From Moraxella nonliquefaciens (GTDB lineage: Bacteria; Pseudomonadota; Gammaproteobacteria; Pseudomonadales; Moraxellaceae), in contig NZ_LXTW01000001.1 in the NCBI RefSeq assembly GCF_001679005.1, positions 159,698 through 223,697 on the forward strand: a stretch of 64,000 nucleotides of DNA, read 5' to 3'. A program made the position numbers and the translations under genes. The notes beneath the pieces were generated by a model. That model did no database searches. It saw nothing but the letters and a program-made list of their open reading frames with translations, and was not told the DNA's origin. Shown here piece by piece: positions 16,282-24,313 of the stretch; position 1 is the first letter of the stretch; each line of letters starts with the position of its first letter.

Positions 16282-16765
16282 TGTGGTAAAAGAGTATCTT
16301 GATTATGATGAAATTACTGGACATTTAACATGGATTAAAAAACCAAGCAAGAAAACCATGTTAAATAGTAGAGCAGGTTCATCTCATAAATCATCAGGAT
16401 ATAGACAAGTTTATTTCATGGGAAAGACTTACCCTGAACACAGACTTATTTGGTTCTGGGTTCATGGAGAATATCCAGAACATGAAATAGACCATATTAA
16501 CCATATCAGAGATGATAATCGCTTATGTAATCTAAGACAAGTAACTCATGCCCAAAACTGCCGTAACCGTACAAGACAACGCACACGAATAGATGAAGCA
16601 GGTATTTGGTATTGTAGAAGACGTAAGCGATATATCGCAGAAATTACCTTTAATCAAAAGAAAATATTTCAACGTAGCTTTGATGATATTGATGAAGCTA
16701 TTTCACAACGTAAAGCCAAGTTATTAGAACTTGGTTTCCATAAAAACCACGGAGACATTAAATGA
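16268..16765 (+). CDS. HNH homing endonuclease-like protein
   Basis: A 165-residue free-standing HNH protein. HRLIWFWVHGEYPEHEIDHINHIRDDNRLCNLRQV is the HNH_3-type core (EIDHINH, then N and a second N), followed by QNCRNR and a basic C-terminal region that may be an AP2-like DNA-binding domain. It lies between recombination genes, overlapping both neighbours by a few bases. This fits a mobile endonuclease settled between conserved genes. Confidence 0.85.
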   Translation: MISHDVVKEYLDYDEITGHLTWIKKPSKKTMLNSRAGSSHKSSGYRQVYFMGKTYPEHRLIWFWVHGEYPEHEIDHINHIRDDNRLCNLRQVTHAQNCRNRTRQRTRIDEAGIWYCRRRKRYIAEITFNQKKIFQRSFDDIDEAISQRKAKLLELGFHKNHGDIK

Positions 16766-17481
16766 GTTTTTTCTCAGACATTAAACAAGCAGATAAACTA
16801 GAAGAAGTTAAAGATACCGTAGGTGGTGGTTATTCTGTAATACCATCTGGTGTCTATGACGCAACCATTAAATACGCCTACACAGGTGAGTCCAAAGGTG
16901 GAGCTAAGAGTATTACTTTTGGCTTTGATGTAGGTGGGCGTGAGATTACAGAAACCATGTATGTAACCAACCGCAACAAAGAAACATTCTACATCAAAGA
17001 GGGTAAGAAATATCCACTACCTGCTTATACCACAGCCAATGACATTTCACGCTTGTCTTTAAAAGGTAAGCAAATTACAGAACTTAAAACCGAAGAAAAA
17101 GTCCTAGAACTTTACGATTTTGAAATTCGTGGTAAAAAGAAAACAGCCGTTGATTGCTTAACTGCACTTCATGGTCAGCAAGTTAAGCTAGGAATTAAAC
17201 AAGTCAAAGCCTTTAAGCAAGTGAAAAATCATGATGGTAAATATGTAGATGGTGATGAAATCCGTGAATCTAATGTGATTGACAAAGCATTTCATGCCAC
17301 TAACTCAAAAACCGTTAATGAACTTTTGGCTAAAAAAGAAACCGCAGAGTTTGTTAGCGAATGGAAAACCAAATGGGAAAACAAAGTAGATGATAAAACA
17401 GGTGGCAGAGAACCTGCTAAATCTACATCCCAAGCAACCGCAGAAACAGCGTCTATTGATGATGACGTATTTGGAGATTAA
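16762..17481 (+). CDS. Probable single-stranded DNA-binding protein
   Basis: A 239-residue protein. The N-terminal region (residues 20-160) reads as a beta-rich OB-like domain (YSVIPSGVYDATIKYAYTG, GGREITETMYVTN). A disordered Lys/Thr/Ala stretch follows, and an acidic tip, DDDVFGD, of the type that SSBs use to recruit partners. It sits between the Sak4-like and RuvC-like genes, where phage SSBs usually lie. The assignment is by architecture and context. Confidence 0.65.
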   Translation: MSFFSDIKQADKLEEVKDTVGGGYSVIPSGVYDATIKYAYTGESKGGAKSITFGFDVGGREITETMYVTNRNKETFYIKEGKKYPLPAYTTANDISRLSLKGKQITELKTEEKVLELYDFEIRGKKKTAVDCLTALHGQQVKLGIKQVKAFKQVKNHDGKYVDGDEIRESNVIDKAFHATNSKTVNELLAKKETAEFVSEWKTKWENKVDDKTGGREPAKSTSQATAETASIDDDVFGD

Positions 17482-17483
17482 CT

Positions 17484-17684
17484 ATGAAACTTGAAATTGA
17501 TACCCTAGACCAAATGCACGAACATTGGCTTGATTATGTGGATAACATACTATCTACCATTGAAGCCATGAAACTCATGCACCCAGATGAAACGGCTTAT
17601 CATGTATTAGAACAAGTAAAAAAAGAAGTCTTAGATTTACCTTACTTCACTGATACAGAGTATTTCATTGAATACGATGAATAA
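17484..17684 (+). CDS. Small acidic phage protein
   Basis: 66 residues, acidic and helical, starting 2 bases after the SSB-like gene and overlapping the resolvase start by 8 bases. No family is recognised. It is probably co-translated with the resolvase. Confidence 0.6.
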   Translation: MKLEIDTLDQMHEHWLDYVDNILSTIEAMKLMHPDETAYHVLEQVKKEVLDLPYFTDTEYFIEYDE

Positions 17685-18174
17685 ACCACTAAAAGTCATA
17701 GCTTATGACCCCAGTTACAACAACTGGGGTTATTCTATTGGTTTATTAGACAGTAATGGATTAGTCATTACAGATACTGGTGTATTAAAAAATAAACCAG
17801 ATAAAACCAAAAGAAACCAAAACCTAAAAGACTATGACCGATGTAGGGAATTATTCTGGTCTATCACATCACTTATCAAAGATTGTGATTTACTCTGTGT
17901 GGAATTACCCATTGGCAGTCAATCTGCCAGAGCAATGGTATCTTATGCAGTCTGTGTTGCTCTTACAGCAACGTTAGACATAGATACACAGATTTGTACC
18001 CCACACGAAGTAAAACGCTTTGTAGGCTCAAATACAGCCAGTAAAGATGATGTTATTAATTGGGTTAAACAAAAACACCCACAATTAGACTTATCCACCA
18101 AAACCAAAGCTGAGCATATTGCAGATAGTATTGTTGCAATGTATGTAGGCTTAACTAAGAGAAACTTAATATGA
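17677..18174 (+). CDS. RuvC-like Holliday junction resolvase
   Basis: 165 residues from ATG 17677. RNase H-fold acidic residues are visible: YDPSYNNWGYSIG near residue 11 (first Asp), CVELPIGSQSA near 75 (Glu), and KAEHIADSIVAMY near 150 (the paired acidic residues of the last helix). This matches phage RuvC-like resolvases that cut branched DNA before packaging or during recombination. It overlaps both neighbours by a few bases. Confidence 0.85.
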   Translation: MNKPLKVIAYDPSYNNWGYSIGLLDSNGLVITDTGVLKNKPDKTKRNQNLKDYDRCRELFWSITSLIKDCDLLCVELPIGSQSARAMVSYAVCVALTATLDIDTQICTPHEVKRFVGSNTASKDDVINWVKQKHPQLDLSTKTKAEHIADSIVAMYVGLTKRNLI

Positions 18175-18524
18175 AAATTATCCTATCTAATGAAGAACTT
18201 CAAGCCATTGTAACAGAAGCACTCAATGCCAAAGGGATTGATACTTCTAATGCAGAATTTACCTTTGACAAAGGTGCTGAGATTGAACTTAATTCAACTC
18301 ATGCCACCAAACCAAAACCTAAGAAAACTCGTACTAAAAAGCAAGAAGTTTTTGTGGGAACACAAGATGAATTTGATGACTCAAATGTGGTTATTAATGA
18401 GCCAAATACAGAGCCAGAAGAAGAAATCAATGATTTTGAAGATGAACTGACAGAAGAAGAACCAACCGAAGAACCAACCGAAGAGACTGACTCAGATGAT
18501 GACAGTGATTCGCTCTTTGATTAA
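18171..18524 (+). CDS. Acidic, low-complexity phage protein
   Basis: 117 residues. A short folded N-terminus is followed by a Lys-rich patch (KPKPKKTRTKKQE) and a strongly acidic tail with repeated EEPTEEPTEE. It looks disordered and may be an adaptor or DNA mimic. No known family is seen. It overlaps the resolvase stop by 4 bases. Confidence 0.6.
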   Translation: MKIILSNEELQAIVTEALNAKGIDTSNAEFTFDKGAEIELNSTHATKPKPKKTRTKKQEVFVGTQDEFDDSNVVINEPNTEPEEEINDFEDELTEEEPTEEPTEETDSDDDSDSLFD

Positions 18525-18687
18525 TACGCTTGCAGTATTTGGTATCTTAGTGCTAATAGGGATATTTTCCCTATTAGCTTTTTTTATTCTTAAATTTATT
18601 TTCATTGCTATTGTTGTTGGTTTTATTCTTTGGTTTGTATTAGCTGTTATTTATTATGGTTTTAAGGAGCTATATGATAACGTTTAA
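18496..18687 (+). CDS. Small two-helix membrane protein
   Basis: 63 residues with two strongly hydrophobic segments (about 8-30 and 33-55) and a charged tail. The start lies inside the end of the acidic protein gene, and the end overlaps the integrase start by 14 bases. It could be a second holin-like or superinfection-exclusion protein; no evidence separates these. Confidence 0.55.
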   Translation: MMTVIRSLINTLAVFGILVLIGIFSLLAFFILKFIFIAIVVGFILWFVLAVIYYGFKELYDNV

Positions 18688-19552
18688 AAAACTAAGTGAA
18701 AAATATATTAAATTTAACCAAGCCAATAATCATACCAAAGCAGGTTATCAGCGTATATTAAATAAACACTGGATACCTGTCTTTGGTAATAAACAAATCC
18801 ATACCATAACGTATGAAGAAATCATGTATGCTATTTTGGATTTAGATGTATCACCTAAGACACTTAATAACTGTCTTATTCCTTTAAGGGGTGTATTTGA
18901 TTTAGCAGTTACTTTAAGGATTATTCCTGATAGTCCAATGAATCCAATACAAAATAGAAAGATTCAACTTGATTTACCAGACCCATTTACCAAAGAGGAG
19001 ATGAATGAATTATTAAATTGGCTTAAAACCAATAAAATAAATGATGAAGCTCTTTATTACTGGTATTTCTTATTGATGTTCTGGACTGGATTAAGACCAT
19101 CAGAAGCATTTGCACTAAGATGGATTGATGTATCAAAAGATACATTATATATCCACAGAAGTAGAGTAAGGGGTGTAGAGAAGTCTGTAACCAAGACGCA
19201 TACAGCAAGGGTAGTTTATTTAAATAAACACTCACAAGAAGCTATTGATAACCTCAAAGCCTATGATACACGGTATGTGATTATTTGCCCTAATACAGGT
19301 TTACCATTCTGTGATGACAAAGCTCCTAGAATGCGTTTACAAGAAGCCATGAGAGCTACTGGTATTAGACCCAGACCTGCATATAATACACGGCATACAT
19401 ACGCTACCATCATGCTTATGAGTGGTTTAAATGTAGCATTTGTAGCCAGTCAATTAGGGCATAGCTTACCTATGATGATGAAACGCTATGCTAGATGGAT
19501 TAACAATGAAAAAGATTTAATTGAAATGTCCAAACTGGATTTAGGAGATTAA
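18674..19552 (+). CDS. int: Tyrosine-type site-specific recombinase (phage integrase)
   Basis: 292 residues from ATG 18674, where AAGGAG lies 7 bases upstream. The catalytic set is visible: Arg in TGLRPSEAFALRW near residue 138, RHTYAT near 239, LGHS near 262 and the nucleophile Tyr in KRYARWI near 272. An N-terminal SAM-like core-binding domain precedes. It catalyses integration and excision. It has no promoter of its own that I can see and is the last coupled gene of the recombination operon. Confidence 0.93.
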   Translation: MITFKKLSEKYIKFNQANNHTKAGYQRILNKHWIPVFGNKQIHTITYEEIMYAILDLDVSPKTLNNCLIPLRGVFDLAVTLRIIPDSPMNPIQNRKIQLDLPDPFTKEEMNELLNWLKTNKINDEALYYWYFLLMFWTGLRPSEAFALRWIDVSKDTLYIHRSRVRGVEKSVTKTHTARVVYLNKHSQEAIDNLKAYDTRYVIICPNTGLPFCDDKAPRMRLQEAMRATGIRPRPAYNTRHTYATIMLMSGLNVAFVASQLGHSLPMMMKRYARWINNEKDLIEMSKLDLGD

Positions 19553-19556
19553 TTTA

Positions 19557-19634
19557 TGTTAATTCAAATTCAAGATTTTATTTTTAATCCAGATGAGATT
19601 AATTGTATAGCTACCAACGGAGACCAAGAATGAA
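19557..19634 (+). CDS. Very short ORF (25 aa), possible relic of the 20318 protein family
   Basis: ATG at 19557 opens 25 codons reading MLIQIQDFIFNPDEINCIA and on. The start resembles the protein at 20318 (MFVLLESNIINMDSVTCI), so this may be a truncated relative. It overlaps the next start by 5 bases. Confidence 0.35.
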
Positions 19635-19851
19635 TGATTTTACATTAGAAAGCCAAAACTGTGTTATGCAGTTTAAACTGGACACCGAAAATAACTTATT
19701 ATCCCTAGAAGTTGTAAATTGGACTATCAATGAATATGGCAGAAGAGTTGATGACTTTATCATCGGTTATATTGATTTGTCGGTTTACGAAGTAAAATTT
19801 TTGCGTGATAGTTTGACTGCGTTTATAAGAAAAATAGAGGGTAAAAAATGA
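19630..19851 (+). CDS. Small phage protein of unknown function
   Basis: 73 residues from ATG 19630 (GGAG 10 bases upstream). It reads as a small beta-rich soluble protein (SQNCVMQFKLDTENNLLSLEVVNW) with a helical C-terminus. No family is recognised. Confidence 0.55.
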   Translation: MNDFTLESQNCVMQFKLDTENNLLSLEVVNWTINEYGRRVDDFIIGYIDLSVYEVKFLRDSLTAFIRKIEGKK

Positions 19852-19894
19852 AAGTAATTAATTGACAATATAGGTATCAACAGGCAGTAGAAGC

Positions 19895-20011
19895 GTGTAT
19901 ATTTTAGGTAGTATTTCTGAACATGTTAAAGATGAATTACGACAGCAAGGGTTTATTGTTGAGTATAAGTCTGAAACAGGTCAAAGATATGGTTACATTA
20001 TTAAATGGTAA
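19895..20011 (+). pseudogene. Open-frame remnant (38 codons)
   Basis: A frame from GTG 19895 encodes YILGSISEHVKDELRQQGFI and ends in YGYIIKW. The fragment looks like the C-terminus of a small protein. The upstream part is broken by stops and no RBS is seen, so I treat it as a decayed gene end. Confidence 0.35.
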
Positions 20012-20022
20012 GGGATTTATCT

Positions 20023-20103
20023 ATGAGCCTATTAGATTTACAAAAACTTTGTACTGTCCCTGACTTTATAACTAACTGGGATGAGTTTCTTAATTGGATT
20101 TAG
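20023..20103 (+). CDS. Very short ORF (26 aa)
   Basis: ATG 20023 preceded by AAGGGATTTATCT. It encodes MSLLDLQKLCTVPDFITNWD and a few more residues. The RBS and phage-like start give modest support; it could be a relic. Confidence 0.3.
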   Translation: MSLLDLQKLCTVPDFITNWDEFLNWI

Positions 20104-20122
20104 AAAGAAGTCTATTGCAAAC

Positions 20123-20296
20123 GTTACTGACTTGTCCACGGTCAGTAACCAGTCCTAGCTATGAGTGGGCTGACAAGAAAACCATAGCAGTAATTGATAG
20201 TTTTACCCTTAAAAACCTTGACTAGGCAATTACCGTATAGCTGATGATACAGTTAGATAGGAGCTATCTGAATAGGGGGATAGCTCCTATTGTTTT
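20123..20296 (+). ncRNA. Structured RNA, copy B, with its own terminator
   Basis: A leading hairpin GTTACTGAC/GTCAGTAAC (20123-20149) precedes the shared core. AGTCC (20151-20155) pairs with GGGCT (20167-20171), interleaved with P1 GCTATG (20158-20163)/CATAGC (20183-20188), forming an H-type pseudoknot with an A-rich loop. Then comes the AG spacer. P2 is TAATTG (20191-20196)/CAATTA (20227-20232), continued past the A/GG loop by TAG/CTA. CCGTA (20233-20237) follows, then P3 AGCTG/CAGTT (20239-20254) with GATA in the loop. An 11-bp terminator hairpin ends the unit. Each stem differs from copy A yet still pairs. This looks like a small phage RNA about 170-180 bases long. Confidence 0.65.
20258..20296 (+). 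terminator. Rho-independent terminator of structured RNA copy B
   Basis: TAGGAGCTATC (20258-20268) pairs with GATAGCTCCTA (20279-20289), followed by TTGTTTTTA. Confidence 0.8.
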
Positions 20297-20317
20297 TATA
20301 GCTACTAGGAGAATGAT

Positions 20318-20512
20318 ATGTTTGTATTGCTAGAAAGTAACATTATCAATATGGATAGTGTTACCTGTATTTGCTTTGATAAAGACAATTTACAAATTGG
20401 AGTTTTATTCAAGCAAGATGAAAAACTAAACATCAAGTACCATGATGAAAAATGTTTTAATGATGATTTAGATAAGCTGATTTTCGCTTCTCAAAATGTT
20501 TATGATTACTAG
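20318..20512 (+). CDS. Small phage protein of unknown function
   Basis: 64 residues, with AGGAG 7 bases before the ATG. The N-terminus MFVLLESNIINMDSVTCICF resembles small phage or plasmid proteins of unknown function; the rest is acidic. It is the last clear phage gene before the tRNA. Confidence 0.55.
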   Translation: MFVLLESNIINMDSVTCICFDKDNLQIGVLFKQDEKLNIKYHDEKCFNDDLDKLIFASQNVYDY

Positions 20513-20636
20513 GAGATTATGATGAATTAATGGATATGCAGAAATTGGCTGTATTTATTGATTTACGAGAGAGTTATATTTGATTTACTAAGGGGACTGT
20601 AATGTCTGAACCAAAACAAAGCTGATATTCATCTAC

Positions 20637-20661
20637 CCAAAAATCAATAATTGATTTTTGG
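20637..20661. terminator. Symmetric hairpin, likely phage-end terminator
   Basis: CCAAAAATCAA and TTGATTTTTGG around TAA, with A/T runs within the arms. It could stop transcription in either direction. Confidence 0.55.
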
Positions 20662-20743
20662 CTAAAAAACTCTCTGATGATTTTTTAACCACTAACTCTC
20701 CCAAACCTTTATTCCACAAGCCTTACAACCCAATTTTAACTAC

Positions 20744-20780
20744 AAAAAAGGCTTAGTCCCATCATACAAACTAAGCCTTT
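20744..20780 (-). terminator. Terminator downstream of tRNA-Leu
   Basis: On the minus strand AAAGGCTTAGT and ACTAAGCCTTT form an 11-bp stem followed by a run of T. It lies 19 bases past the tRNA 3' end and suits tRNA-Leu. If it is host DNA, the phage junction must lie further left. Confidence 0.75.
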
Positions 20781-20798
20781 GATTTTCATCATATTATT

Positions 20799-20883
20799 TG
20801 GTGCGAACGGAGGGACTTGAACCCTCACGCCGTGAAGCACTACCCCCTCAAGATAGCGTGTCTACCAATTCCACCACGTTCGC
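20799..20883 (-). tRNA. tRNA-Leu(GAG)
   Basis: 85 bases including an encoded CCA. The acceptor stem is GCGAACG/CGTTCGC. The anticodon stem CTATC/GGTAG encloses TTGAGGG, giving anticodon GAG. A long variable arm and GGTTCAAGTCC in the T arm fit class II tRNA-Leu. Its 3' end faces the prophage, making it the likely integration target. Confidence 0.95.
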
Positions 20884-20919
20884 AAGTGGGGTGCATTATA
20901 GCTGAACCTGTCATTATTT

Positions 20920-21471
20920 TCAAGTATTTTTTGTAAAGGATGATGGCGTATCATGACCAAAATGCACCTCAATGGTCAGCTTTGGCATGTCTTTTAATAC
21001 TTCTTGACATATTATCATGACATGTTCAGCGGTGATCCATTCTATCATATTATTGTCTTGGGTCGTGGCATCTGCAACCAATAGAGCCGACCCCAGTATC
21101 GCTACACGCCTTAACCCCTTATATCGCATGAGTTCATAAATGTGCGGTTTTAGGGCAACAAGGGAGTGTTTAAACATTCGCACGCTGATTGGCTGTTTGG
21201 CAGACTTTTGGGTAACAAGGCTGCCGATGTATTCTGCTCCACCCATTTGTATACCAAGTCCTGTGGTCTGCTTAGGTATCCGAAATACCAACGCATCACC
21301 CAACGACAGTTCTCCACCGACTGCTTTTTTGCGGTAATATTCATAATAATCAGTAAATAGGCTTTTACATCGTGTGATGACAGGATGAACAATGCTGCCA
21401 TCTGTGCTAACAGGTATGATAAGCAGTTGGGCTTTGGACTGCAAAAATGGCTCATGGCTGGCAAAAATCAT
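20920..21471 (-). CDS. Macro-domain-like protein
   Basis: 183 residues. The N-terminal half, with QSKAQLLIIPVSTDGSI, an SLFTDYYEYYRK helix and GELSLGDALVF, follows the layout of macro domains of the DarG/Appr-1''-p type (SDAQ.. VN..G.., then a YKK helix, then G.L..G..). The C-terminal VAILGSALLVAD region fits the later strand and loop. Macro domains bind or hydrolyse ADP-ribose. The usual Asn of the binding loop is not obvious, so activity is uncertain. It is coupled (ATGA) to a 50-residue gene upstream. Confidence 0.55.
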   Translation of the reverse strand: MIFASHEPFLQSKAQLLIIPVSTDGSIVHPVITRCKSLFTDYYEYYRKKAVGGELSLGDALVFRIPKQTTGLGIQMGGAEYIGSLVTQKSAKQPISVRMFKHSLVALKPHIYELMRYKGLRRVAILGSALLVADATTQDNNMIEWITAEHVMIICQEVLKDMPKLTIEVHFGHDTPSSFTKNT

Positions 21472-21620
21472 AACAAACCATCCAAGGCAGAATAAATTTG
21501 TTCGCCATCTAAGCCATCATTGATGTCCATCCTTTCATCAATGGACGGTTTGATATCATCCTGTTCATTGACTGATGTGTCATGGATAATAAAAAAGTTA
21601 ACATTACACAGATTACACAT
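21468..21620 (-). CDS. Small protein (50 aa) coupled to the macro-like gene
   Basis: ATG 21620 with AGGAAAATT before it. The product starts MCNLCNVNFF, with a CxxC pair that might bind metal, and continues acidic. Its stop overlaps the next start as ATGA, a strong sign of coupled translation. No family is recognised. Confidence 0.55.
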   Translation of the reverse strand: MCNLCNVNFFIIHDTSVNEQDDIKPSIDERMDINDGLDGEQIYSALDGLL

Positions 21621-21635
21621 AATTTTCCTGATAAA

Positions 21636-21743
21636 TCATTTGGTGGTAGTATAAAGAAAAAGAGCTAAAAAAGCCATGGCAAACAAAACCACGCCTAAAA
21701 TTTTGGGTATAATTGGCATGGAATAAAATGAGTATATTGTCAT
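21636..21743 (-). CDS. Single-helix small membrane protein (35 aa)
   Basis: ATG 21743 opens 35 codons with one hydrophobic helix (PKILGVVLFAMAFLALFLY). It lies directly after the nqr terminator and before the 50-residue gene. The RBS is weak. It could be a real small protein or chance. Confidence 0.4.
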   Translation of the reverse strand: MTIYSFYSMPIIPKILGVVLFAMAFLALFLYTTTK

Positions 21744-21752
21744 TTATTTACC

Positions 21753-21780
21753 AAAAAATCCGCCCATCAGAGCGGATTTT
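21753..21780 (-). terminator. Terminator of the nqr operon
   Basis: AAAATCCGC and GCGGATTTT form a 9-bp stem 18 bases past the nqrF stop, with a T-run on the minus strand. Confidence 0.85.
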
Positions 21781-21797
21781 GTGCCAATTTGGTAGGA

Positions 21798-23030
21798 TTA
21801 GCCCCCAAAGTCATCAAGTAAGATATTTTCATCTTCAACGCCCAAATCTTTGAGCATTTTGATGACAGCGGCGTTCATGACAGGTGGCCCACACATATAG
21901 AATTCACAATCTTCTGGAGCAGGGTGGTCTTTTAGGTAATTTTCGTACAAGACATTGTGAATAAAGCCTGTATAACCCTCCCAGTTATCTTCTGGTTGTG
22001 GGTCAGACAGAGCAACATGCCACTCAAAGTTGTCAAATTCTTCTGCCAGACCATCGTAGTCTTCAACATAGAACATTTCACGCTTAGAGCGAGCACCATA
22101 CCAAAAGCTGATTTTACGGTCAGATCTTAGGCGTTTTAGTTGGTCAAAGATGTGCGAACGCATGGGTGCCATACCTGCACCACCGCCGATGAATACCATT
22201 TCAGCTTTGGTGTCTTTGGCAAAGAATTCACCATAAGGGCCTGATACAGTAATCTTATCGCCTGGTTTTAAGCTAAACACATAGGAGGACATTTTACCAG
22301 GAGGAATGTTGTCTGGCCCTCGTGGCGGTGGGCTTGCGATACGGATGTTAAATTTGATGATGCCCTTTTCCTCAGGGTAGTTTGCCATTGAATAGGCACG
22401 AATGACAGGTTCATCCACCTTGGATGTATAACGCCATAGGTTAAAATTGTCCCAATCTTCGTGATACTCTTTGGCGATGTCAAAGTCTTTATAGTGAACC
22501 TCGTGTGGTGGAGCTTCTAGCTGTACATAGCCCCCTGCACGAAACGGCACAACCTCGCCTTCGGGGATTTTTAAGGTCAGCTCTTTGATGAAAGTTGCTA
22601 CGTTGTCATTGGAGATGACCTCACATTCCCACTTTTTGACACCAAAGAATTCAGGGTCAATCTCAATTTTCATGTCTTGTTTGACGGCAACTTGACAGGC
22701 AAGACGCATGCCATCTCGAATCTCACCTTGGGTAAAATGACCCTCTTCGGTAGGTAGAATAGAACCACCGCCGTCTAATACTTTACAGCGACATTGACCA
22801 CACGTGCCACCGCCACCGCAAGCAGATGACAGAAAAATACCCTCGCTTGCCAGTGTTTGTAGAAGTTTGCCCCCGGCGGCGGTGCTGACACTGTTGTCGG
22901 GGTCATCATTGATGTTGATGGTTACATTGCCAGAGCTTACCAATCGTGAGCGTGCGATAAGGATAATTATCACAAGACTCATGATAATGATGGTAAACAT
23001 GGCAACGCCACCAATAGCTGTACCAAACAT
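21798..23030 (-). CDS. nqrF: Na+-translocating NADH:quinone reductase subunit F
   Basis: 410 residues, the NADH-oxidising subunit that passes electrons from NADH through FAD and a 2Fe-2S centre. It has an N-terminal membrane helix, a ferredoxin-type domain with [14 protein letters not shown], then an FAD/NADH reductase domain with RAYSMANYP and [13 protein letters not shown], ending in CGPPVMN and DDFGG. Length and motifs match the family. It is the last gene of the operon, 9 bases after nqrE. Confidence 0.97.
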   Translation of the reverse strand: MFGTAIGGVAMFTIIIMSLVIIILIARSRLVSSGNVTININDDPDNSVSTAAGGKLLQTLASEGIFLSSACGGGGTCGQCRCKVLDGGGSILPTEEGHFTQGEIRDGMRLACQVAVKQDMKIEIDPEFFGVKKWECEVISNDNVATFIKELTLKIPEGEVVPFRAGGYVQLEAPPHEVHYKDFDIAKEYHEDWDNFNLWRYTSKVDEPVIRAYSMANYPEEKGIIKFNIRIASPPPRGPDNIPPGKMSSYVFSLKPGDKITVSGPYGEFFAKDTKAEMVFIGGGAGMAPMRSHIFDQLKRLRSDRKISFWYGARSKREMFYVEDYDGLAEEFDNFEWHVALSDPQPEDNWEGYTGFIHNVLYENYLKDHPAPEDCEFYMCGPPVMNAAVIKMLKDLGVEDENILLDDFGG

Positions 23031-23039
23031 ACTTTCTCC

Positions 23040-23648
23040 TTATAAGCTCATACCGCCAAATGACATAAAGCCAAGCGACATTAGACCGACGGTAACAAAC
23101 GTGATGCCAAGACCACGCAAAGGGGCAGGCACGTCTGAGTATTTTAGTTTTTCTCGGATACCTGCCAAAGCAGAGATTGCCAACGCCCAACCAAAGCCAG
23201 AACCTATGCCATAAACGATGGATTCGCCAAAGTTATAATCACGCTCTACCATAAACAGCACGCCTCCCATGATGGCACAGTTAACAGTAATCAGTGGCAA
23301 AAATACACCTAAGGCATTATACAAAGCAGGGACGAATTTGTCCAAAAACATCTCCAAGATTTGGACGACCGCTGCAATCAGGGCAATGTAGCTAAGTAGC
23401 CCCAAAAAAGACAAATCGGTATTTGGCATGCCTGCCCATGCCAATGCCCCATCTTTTAGGAGGAATTGATAGAGTAGGTTGTTTAGTGGCACACAGATTG
23501 CCATGACCACAACCACAGCAACACCAAGACCGATGGCGGTTGAGACCTTTTTTGAGACAGCGATAAATGTACACATGCCCAAGAAAAAGGCAAGTGCCAT
23601 GTTTTCTATGAAGACGGAGGTGATGAATAAACTGATGTAATGTTCCAT
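23040..23648 (-). CDS. nqrE: Na+-translocating NADH:quinone reductase subunit E
   Basis: 202 residues, integral membrane with six helices. It contains the conserved [16 protein letters not shown] start and the [11 protein letters not shown] segment, whose Cys belongs to the intramembrane Fe site formed with NqrD. It starts at the base where nqrD ends, so the two are translationally coupled. Confidence 0.96.
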   Translation of the reverse strand: MEHYISLFITSVFIENMALAFFLGMCTFIAVSKKVSTAIGLGVAVVVVMAICVPLNNLLYQFLLKDGALAWAGMPNTDLSFLGLLSYIALIAAVVQILEMFLDKFVPALYNALGVFLPLITVNCAIMGGVLFMVERDYNFGESIVYGIGSGFGWALAISALAGIREKLKYSDVPAPLRGLGITFVTVGLMSLGFMSFGGMSL

Positions 23649-24313
23649 TAGTGTGATTCTCCCTTAGAATTTTTTGCAATGGTAAACTCCGCAGGTTCTT
23701 GTTGTTCAGGCTTCCAAAAACGTACGATGGCAATGAACAGTGCAATGACAAAGAACGATGATGGGGGCAGTAGTAGTAAGCCATTTGGAACATACCAACC
23801 GCCTTCTGTGGCTTTTTGTAGGATTTGAATGTCAAACCAGCTGCCATTACCGACAATCTCACGGATGCTTGCCACAAAAAGTAGCACCGCAGAATAGCCA
23901 AGACCATTGCCAATGCCATCTAAAAAACTTGGTATGGGTGGGTTGCTCATGGCATATGCTTCGGCACGACCCATCACGATACAGTTGGTGATGATAAGCC
24001 CAATGAATGCACCCAGTGATTTGGCGGTATCATAAGCGACGGCTTTTAGGATTTGATCCACGACAATAACCAGTGACGCAATCACGACCATTTGTACGAT
24101 GATACGGATGGATGATGGGATTTTGTTGCGAATGATTGAGATAAAAAAGCTAGAAAAAGCGGTCACAAGGGTTAACGCAATACACATTACAAGGGCGTTT
24201 TTGACACTTGTGGTAACAGCCAATGCCGAACAAATCCCCAAAATTTGTAGTGCGATGGGGTTGTTATTAAAAATCGGCGTCGTCAAAATAGATTTGGTAT
24301 CTGCCATGGTCAT
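23648..24313 (-). CDS. nqrD: Na+-translocating NADH:quinone reductase subunit D
   Basis: 221 residues, homologous to NqrE with six membrane helices. The segment [19 protein letters not shown] carries the conserved Cys/Asn of the NqrD-NqrE metal site. It overlaps nqrC by 4 bases and nqrE by 1. The start may be ATG 24313 or the third codon ATG; both are close to the RBS-bearing end of nqrC. Confidence 0.96.
   Translation of the reverse strand: MTMADTKSILTTPIFNNNPIALQILGICSALAVTTSVKNALVMCIALTLVTAFSSFFISIIRNKIPSSIRIIVQMVVIASLVIVVDQILKAVAYDTAKSLGAFIGLIITNCIVMGRAEAYAMSNPPIPSFLDGIGNGLGYSAVLLFVASIREIVGNGSWFDIQILQKATEGGWYVPNGLLLLPPSSFFVIALFIAIVRFWKPEQQEPAEFTIAKNSKGESH

Larger units (their letters stand above)
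1..20790. mobile_element. Prophage, right part only
   Basis: A continuous block of very AT-rich, tightly packed genes with phage functions: DNA polymerase, helicase-primase, resolvase, ThyX, lysis cassette, tail proteins and tyrosine integrase. The left end lies outside the window. The integrase is the last large gene, about 1.2 kb from a leftward tRNA-Leu whose 3' end faces the phage, the usual geometry for tRNA-targeted integration. The exact right junction is unresolved, because a terminator that suits the tRNA (20744-20780) may be host sequence. No capsid, terminase or repressor gene is visible here. Confidence 0.85.

Noticed and set aside
20241..20270. Possible hammerhead ribozyme (CTGATGA near 20241)
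   Set aside because: CTGATGA occurs by itself; the GAAA core segment and the three stems of a hammerhead are missing. The same bases fit P3 of the structured RNA better.
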